Positions 59,509-64,000 of a stretch of 64,000 nt of DNA are shown piece by piece. A program made the translations under genes and the position numbers. Position 1 is the stretch's first letter. Every line of letters begins with the position of its first letter. Source of the stretch: Vitis vinifera (Eukaryota > Streptophyta > Magnoliopsida > Vitales > Vitaceae); NCBI RefSeq assembly GCF_030704535.1, contig NC_081813.1, forward strand, positions 10,231,001 through 10,295,000, written 5' to 3'. The notes under the pieces are model-generated. The model was not told the origin of the DNA and ran no database searches. It worked only from the letters and a program-made list of their open reading frames with translations.

Positions 59509-59902
59509 TTTAATGCACTAAGCAACAAAGAGGTCAAGTATAAGTTATAGACTAACTAACTTCATCTGAGACAAATTAAGAAACACTTTCTAATAATATA
59601 CTTTCTAACAATGGATCCATTTTTGACAAATTATGGCACAAAAAAAAAATGATAATGAGAAAGGCTTGTAAAGAAGAAGTCTAATAAATTTGCATATGCC
59701 TTCAATACACTTTTACTTTGCATCAATCCAACTAGATTTCCGATCTTAAATTATGGATGTGAAACTACCAGGGAAGAAAATATTGCCGAAATTAGGCAAT
59801 ATATCACCAAAATATCGGTGTATCGGCGGGTGGCGAAACGATATATAGCATGGATATATCGATAGTCAACGACTGGTCAATGCGGTGAAAGCTCAAAATT
59901 GA

Positions 59903-59990
59903 GCTTTTTTTTTTTTTTTTTGCTGCTGTTGGAGGGATTTGAACCCCCAAACATTCTAAGCTCCACTAGGGCAAACTTACCCTTTTATAT
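59903..59990 (-). repeat. Possible tRNA-derived SINE-like segment inside the hAT
   Basis: On the minus strand, an A-box-like TTGCCCTAGTGGAG is followed about 30 bases later by a B-box GGGTTCAAATCCC, then CAGCAGC and an A tract (about 17). This is the Pol III promoter layout of a tRNA-derived SINE. No target duplication is clear, so it may be a built-in part of the hAT family. Confidence 0.4.
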
Positions 59991-60244
59991 ATAATGTGCA
60001 ATAAAGAAATATATATCAAAAGTTAGGATATAAATAAAATATTAAAAAAAACACTTTAAATATTTAATTATAACTATTTTATAATTGAATGAAAAATTTT
60101 CATTTAATTGATTAGTAAAAACATATCATAATTTTTATTTATAGTGTTTTTAATATTGTTAATATATTAAAAATTTATACATTTATCATCATTTATTTAT
60201 GATATATCATAATTTTAATATTAAATAGATTTTAAAATTAAACA

Positions 60245-60579
60245 TATTATAATCACATATCACAATATTATCATCAAATAATATTTTATATAATTTTATA
60301 ATCAATATATTCTTATCAAATTTATATATTTTTTATTAACATGTACAATATTATATGTATATATATATATATTTATTAAAAAAAAACTTTAAAATGTCTA
60401 TTATGCTTTTAATTTCATTTCTAAGAGTTTTATTTTATATTTTTATAATTTTTTATTAATTTTAGGTCTACTGAAATATATTATAATCAAATATCACAAT
60501 ATAATCATCCAATAATATTTGATATAATTTAATAATCAATATACACTTATGAAATTTATATTTTTTATTGACACATATG

Positions 60580-60622
<43 letters not shown>

Positions 60623-60735
60623 TAATTTATTCAACAAAATAACTTTAAAATATCTATTATACTTTTAATTTCATTTCTAAAAGTTTTATTTTATATTTTT
60701 ATAAGTTTTGATCAATTTTAGGTCTATTAATATTT
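60245..60735. repeat. Tandem duplication, about 234-257 bp, 2 copies
   Basis: The TATTATAATCA(C/A)ATATCAC phrase starts at 60245 and 60479, and both units end with ATTTTAGGTCTA. The second unit is longer through expansion of its (AT)n tract (60584-60618). Confidence 0.8.
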
Positions 60736-60839
60736 TATGTCAAAATATCCACCGATATATCTCCGATATATCTGTAAAATCGAAATATCGATATGTCCGT
60801 GATTACCGATATTTTCATCCTTGGAAACTACTATTTCTC

Positions 60840-61182
60840 TTTCTTTTTTTTTTTCTAATCACTTTTTTTGCTTGCTAGGAGATAGATAGTAATTGAAAAA
60901 AAGAAAGAATTATATATACTTTTAGTTTTTACTTTTTTATTCCTTATAATTTTCACTTAAAGTAATACCTTAAATGTAAAAAATACATTAGAAAATTACA
61001 GTTTTATGTTAACATTTCTTTCAAATGGTATTAAGCAAGGAGATTTCTTATCTATATACAATTTTATTTATATATATCTCTACATGGTAGGCTTGGGAAG
61101 AGAATCGCGCGGATGTGCTGAAAGTCCTAGGAATTATTCAAGTATTCTGACTTCTCGAAATTAACCTAGAAATCTTTCCTCA
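60840..61182. other. Intergenic, no gene seen
   Basis: AT-rich sequence between the hAT element and the next LTR. No open frame or repeat end is recognisable. Confidence 0.5.
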
Positions 61183-62558
61183 TGTGAAACCAAGGTTTAG
61201 TTAATCTTGGTTTTTATGATAACAAAATAATGTTTGGAACTAATGATTATATTTCAAGTATGATTATGCAAGACAATTTCTAAAGTGACAATTACAAAGA
61301 CAAAATCAAGCCAAAGAAAAATCAATAAGAAGAAGAAGACCTCAAAGAGAAGTGCTTTTTCAAGACCTAAGCTTCATAGGATCTCTTTGTAAGGTTGTTG
61401 ATGCACTAGGTTTTTCATGCATTACATTATTAATTTATGTACCAAAATCATCCAAAGTAATTTGTTTTAAATTCTTTAAAATGGGATGATTTCATGTTTT
61501 CAACTAAAACCTTGTGTCAAATGTTTTTCAAACTTGTTTAAAAGATTTTAAGTTGAAAAGAATAGTTGTTGAGCCAAAAACAATTCAACCGGTTGAATCG
61601 AATAAGGAACTGGTCGACTTGTTCAGTTCAACCGGTTGAATGGTGCAAAAACATTCTCTTTTTTCCAAAACACTTGTTCAATTGATCAAGATTGAACCTC
61701 AACTAGTCAAGGTTGAACCTCAACCGATCGAGGTTGAACCTCAATCGATCGAGGTCTGGTCAAGGGACATTCGAGGTCCAACGGTCACCTATCAAGTATT
61801 AAATGCTAGCGGTTAGTCAATTGGTCGACCCCCAACTCGACCGGTTGAACCCCCAACCGCTAGTTTGGTCATTCTCCTCTATAAAAAGACTTCAATCTTC
61901 ATTTTTTCAAGAGCTTAACCTTCCTAAATCTTGCTTGAATATATTTGAGCATTGGGATAGTGTTTTTGAGTGCACTATTATTTTAAAACTTGCATATCAT
62001 TAGTGTACCTTTCAATCCTAGTTTTTCTTGTACATTTGAGCCTTAAAGTTTTGAACTAAGATTTTGTGAGATTATTTCTTGTCTTCATTTGTAAATATTT
62101 GAGAGGAAGAATCTAAGTGTGAGGTAACACTCAGGGATTCTCAAGTATGGGGTATCACTTGAGGGGTTATTCAAGAGTGAGATATCTCTTGAAAATTGTA
62201 AAGAGTGTTTAAAGCCAAAAGTCCAATAGGGTGGATTGGAACCATAATCCAATTGTATTGCTTGAAGGCTTGATTTGGAAGCTTTAAATTAGTGGAACCT
62301 CAAGCTTGGGATTGAAGTTAGAGGAGAGTGGATGTAAGCCAGGTTGCGTTGAACCACTATAAAAATCTTGTACTAGCATTATTTCTTCCCTACTCTTTTA
62401 CTTTATATGCAATTGTTTTTATATTATTTAATTATATATTTGCATATAATTGTCTCTTGCATTCATATAATTTAAATTTGCAAAAAGAGACTATCACCCT
62501 ATTCACCCCCCTCTCTAGGGTGATTACTTTAGGTTGTATTAGTCTAATTTTTCTAAAA
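61183..62558 (+). repeat. Copia 5' LTR, about 1376 bp
   Basis: Starts TGTGAAACCAAGG like the solo LTR at 57303 and follows it to the GGGTGATTA region. The last bases (TTCTAAAA) align with CCGAACA of the solo LTR, so the usual CA end has mutated. A 21-22-bp sub-repeat (GTTGAACCTCAA(C/T)CGATCGAG) occurs three times at 61690-61753. Confidence 0.85.
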
Positions 62559-62560
62559 AT

Positions 62561-62572
62561 TGGTATCAGAGC
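62561..62572 (+). promoter_or_regulatory. Primer-binding site (tRNA-Met type)
   Basis: TGGTATCAGAGC two bases after the LTR, the standard plant copia primer site. Confidence 0.9.
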
Positions 62573-62610
62573 TAGACCTCTTGTTTAAAGACTTAATTGT
62601 TTAAGAGGTG

Positions 62611-63852
62611 ATGGTTAATTCATCAAGCTCATCTCATATTGAAAGTTTTGCAACCAATAGACCTCCATTTTTTATGGGAACCGATTATTCCTATTGAAAA
62701 ACAAAAATGACTTGGTTTTTAAAATTTACTAATCTTGATTTATGGGATGTCATTGAAGATGATCCTCACATTCCTTCAAAATTAGAAAATGGAGTGATGG
62801 TTCCGAAACCTAAGTAAGAATGAGATGAAATTGATAAAAAGAAAGTTCAATTAAATGCCAAAGTCATTTATATCTTAGATTGTGCTATTGATAGAAATGA
62901 ATTTAATCGTGTTTGGCAATGTAAGTCGGCTAAAGAAATTTGGAGACTATTAGAAACCACTCATGAGGAAACCGACCAAGTTAAAGAGTCTAGAATCAAC
63001 ATCCTTGTGCATGATTATGAATTACTTTTTATAAAGGATTTTGAATCTATTGTAGAGATGTTTTCTAGGTTCATGATGATTGTGAGTGAACTTGAAGCCT
63101 TGGGAAAGACCTACACCAAAGTAGAAAAAGTCATGAAGATCTTAAGGTCTCTACCAAAGAAATGAGAAACAAAAGGAACGGTTATTCAAGAAACAAAGGA
63201 TCTCACCAAAGTCTCACTTATAGAACTCATTGGGTCACTCATGACTCATGATATAAATTTGAATAATCATAAAAAAGGTTGAAGAAAATGATAAAAGTAT
63301 AACATTTAAGGCTTTAACAAATGATGAAGAAGATGAAGAAAGTGAAAATGAAGACCTTGATCTCATGACCAAGAAATTCATGAAGTCTATCAAGCTTGAG
63401 AAGATCAAGGAAGGGAGAAAATCTCATTCAAGAAAAGAATCTTCAAGTTCCAAAAAGAAGAAGAAAGCCATGGTAGCAATAGGGAGTGAAAGTGAAAATG
63501 ATGAAGACTCCATTGAAGAAGAATGCACAAATGAGGATGCCAACATGTGTTTCATGGCTTTAGAGGAACATGAAGATGAGGTAAATTCCAATTCTAACTA
63601 TAATGAATTTCAAGATGCATTTCAAGAATTATATTTTGATCTTGAAAATCTTGGGTTAAAAAATGTCTCTCTCAAGAAAAAGATTTCTAGTCTTCAAAAT
63701 AAGCTCAAAGAGCTTAAGGAAAAATTTAAAAATATTGAGAAGACAAAAATCTCTTTTGAAAGGGAAAATGAAGAGTTGAAAAAGAAAAAAGAATGATTAA
63801 TATTCTCTCTACAAAAGTTCTCAAATGGTCAAAAGACTTTTGATATGATTTT
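62611..63852 (+). pseudogene. Copia gag, broken and lacking a zinc knuckle
   Basis: The ATG at 62611 opens MVNSSSSSHIESFATNRPPF, followed by a stop near 62696. The UBN2-type gag core continues: FLKFTNLDLWDVIEDDPHIP, KEIWRLLETTHEETDQVKES, DFESIVEMFSRFMMIVSELE and KVMKILRSLPKK, with stops near 62818 and 63163 and a frame change near 63275. The next part is an open frame from 63365 (EGRKSHSRKESSSSKKKKKA, then an acidic stretch and a coiled coil). In relatives a CCHC knuckle lies between the RK-rich and KKKKAM parts; here they are adjacent. It ends at the deletion junction. It encoded capsid. Confidence 0.82.
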
Positions 63853-63853
63853 G

Positions 63854-64000
63854 TTTCAAGAGCTAACCTTCCTAAACCTTTTTCGAATATATTTGAGCCT
63901 TGGGAGAGTGTTTTTGAGTGCACCATTGTTCTAAAACTTGCATATCATTTGTGCACCTTTCAATCCTAGTTTTTCTTGTACATTTGAGTCTTAAAGTTTT
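63854..64000 (+). repeat. 3' LTR fragment (starts mid-LTR)
   Basis: Matches 61908-62050 of the 5' LTR (AACCTTCCTAAA, ATATATTTGAGC, GTTTTTGAGTGCAC, ACTTGCATATCATT) with few differences. The first 720 or so bases of the LTR are absent. The window ends inside it. Confidence 0.85.

Larger units (their letters stand above)
59769..60823. mobile_element. Non-autonomous hAT element, 1055 bp, perfect 8-bp duplication
   Basis: Terminal inverted repeats CAGGGAAGAAAATAT (left) and, from the other strand, CAAGGATGAAAATAT (right). The 8-bp duplication GAAACTAC lies at 59761-59768 and 60824-60831. Both ends carry ATATATCG/CGATAT words (59795-59870; 60750-60800), probably subterminal binding sites. The interior has no transposase, so it depended on one supplied elsewhere. 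Confidence 0.9.
61183..64000 (+). mobile_element. Internally deleted copia element, runs off the window
   Basis: The 5' LTR (61183-62558), primer site (62561-62572) and gag (62611-63852) are followed directly by the second half of an LTR (from about 63854). Protease, integrase, reverse transcriptase, RNase H and the first part of the 3' LTR are missing. The 3' end and any target duplication lie outside the window; the left flank is CCTCA (61178-61182). Confidence 0.85.

Noticed and set aside
59930..59960. TTTGAACCCCC stretch as a functional tRNA gene
   Set aside because: Only a B-box-like arm and a weak A box exist; acceptor and anticodon stems cannot be formed.

Overview
The window is plant nuclear DNA. 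It is AT-rich, has only two ordinary protein-coding genes in 64 kb, and the rest is layers of decayed transposable elements. Intron-bearing genes, a KMD-type F-box/kelch gene, and Ty1/copia, hAT and PIF/Harbinger debris indicate a eudicot. Several repeat families look like those I associate with grapevine (Vitis), but this is an impression from memory and was not tested.

Layout. 1-7.86 kb holds no gene: a degenerate CACCTAGG-type array, a solo LTR with a perfect 5-bp target duplication (2282-3002), a ~130-bp tandem repeat (3721-4130) and a hAT-type terminus. 7.88-11.0 kb is a broken PIF/Harbinger element with both its Myb/SANT gene and its transposase gene. 14.38-19.90 kb, minus strand, is the first real gene: five in-phase exons, 249 residues, coiled-coil middle and C-terminal DLNQP (EAR-type) motif. 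20.2-32.4 kb is AT-rich and holds Tourist-like MITEs plus copia debris. At 32.8 and 49.4 kb lie two identical tRNA-Glu(CTC) genes inside a ~1.1-kb direct duplication.

34.2-45.05 kb is a nested stack. A minus-strand Ty1/copia element has a hAT element in its 3' LTR, and the hAT carries a third insertion. Target duplications date the layers: ACATG (5 bp) for copia, ATTGTAGC (8 bp) for hAT, and a 10-bp repeat for the innermost block. 46-52.4 kb is more copia debris and dispersed repeats.

53.9-54.94 kb, plus strand, is the second real gene: an intronless 348-residue F-box/kelch protein of the KMD/KFB type with a clear TATA box. Downstream are a copia element with a 1.26-kb solo LTR inside it, a 1.06-kb non-autonomous hAT with a perfect 8-bp target duplication, and a copia element that lost nearly all of pol and runs off the window end.

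The two genes share no pathway visible from sequence. One is probably a transcriptional co-repressor-type protein, the other a substrate adaptor for an SCF ubiquitin ligase. I found no convincing new multi-gene system. The points most worth a second look are the nested insertions, the tRNA-Glu duplication, the inverted MITE pair and active-site losses in three element enzymes.
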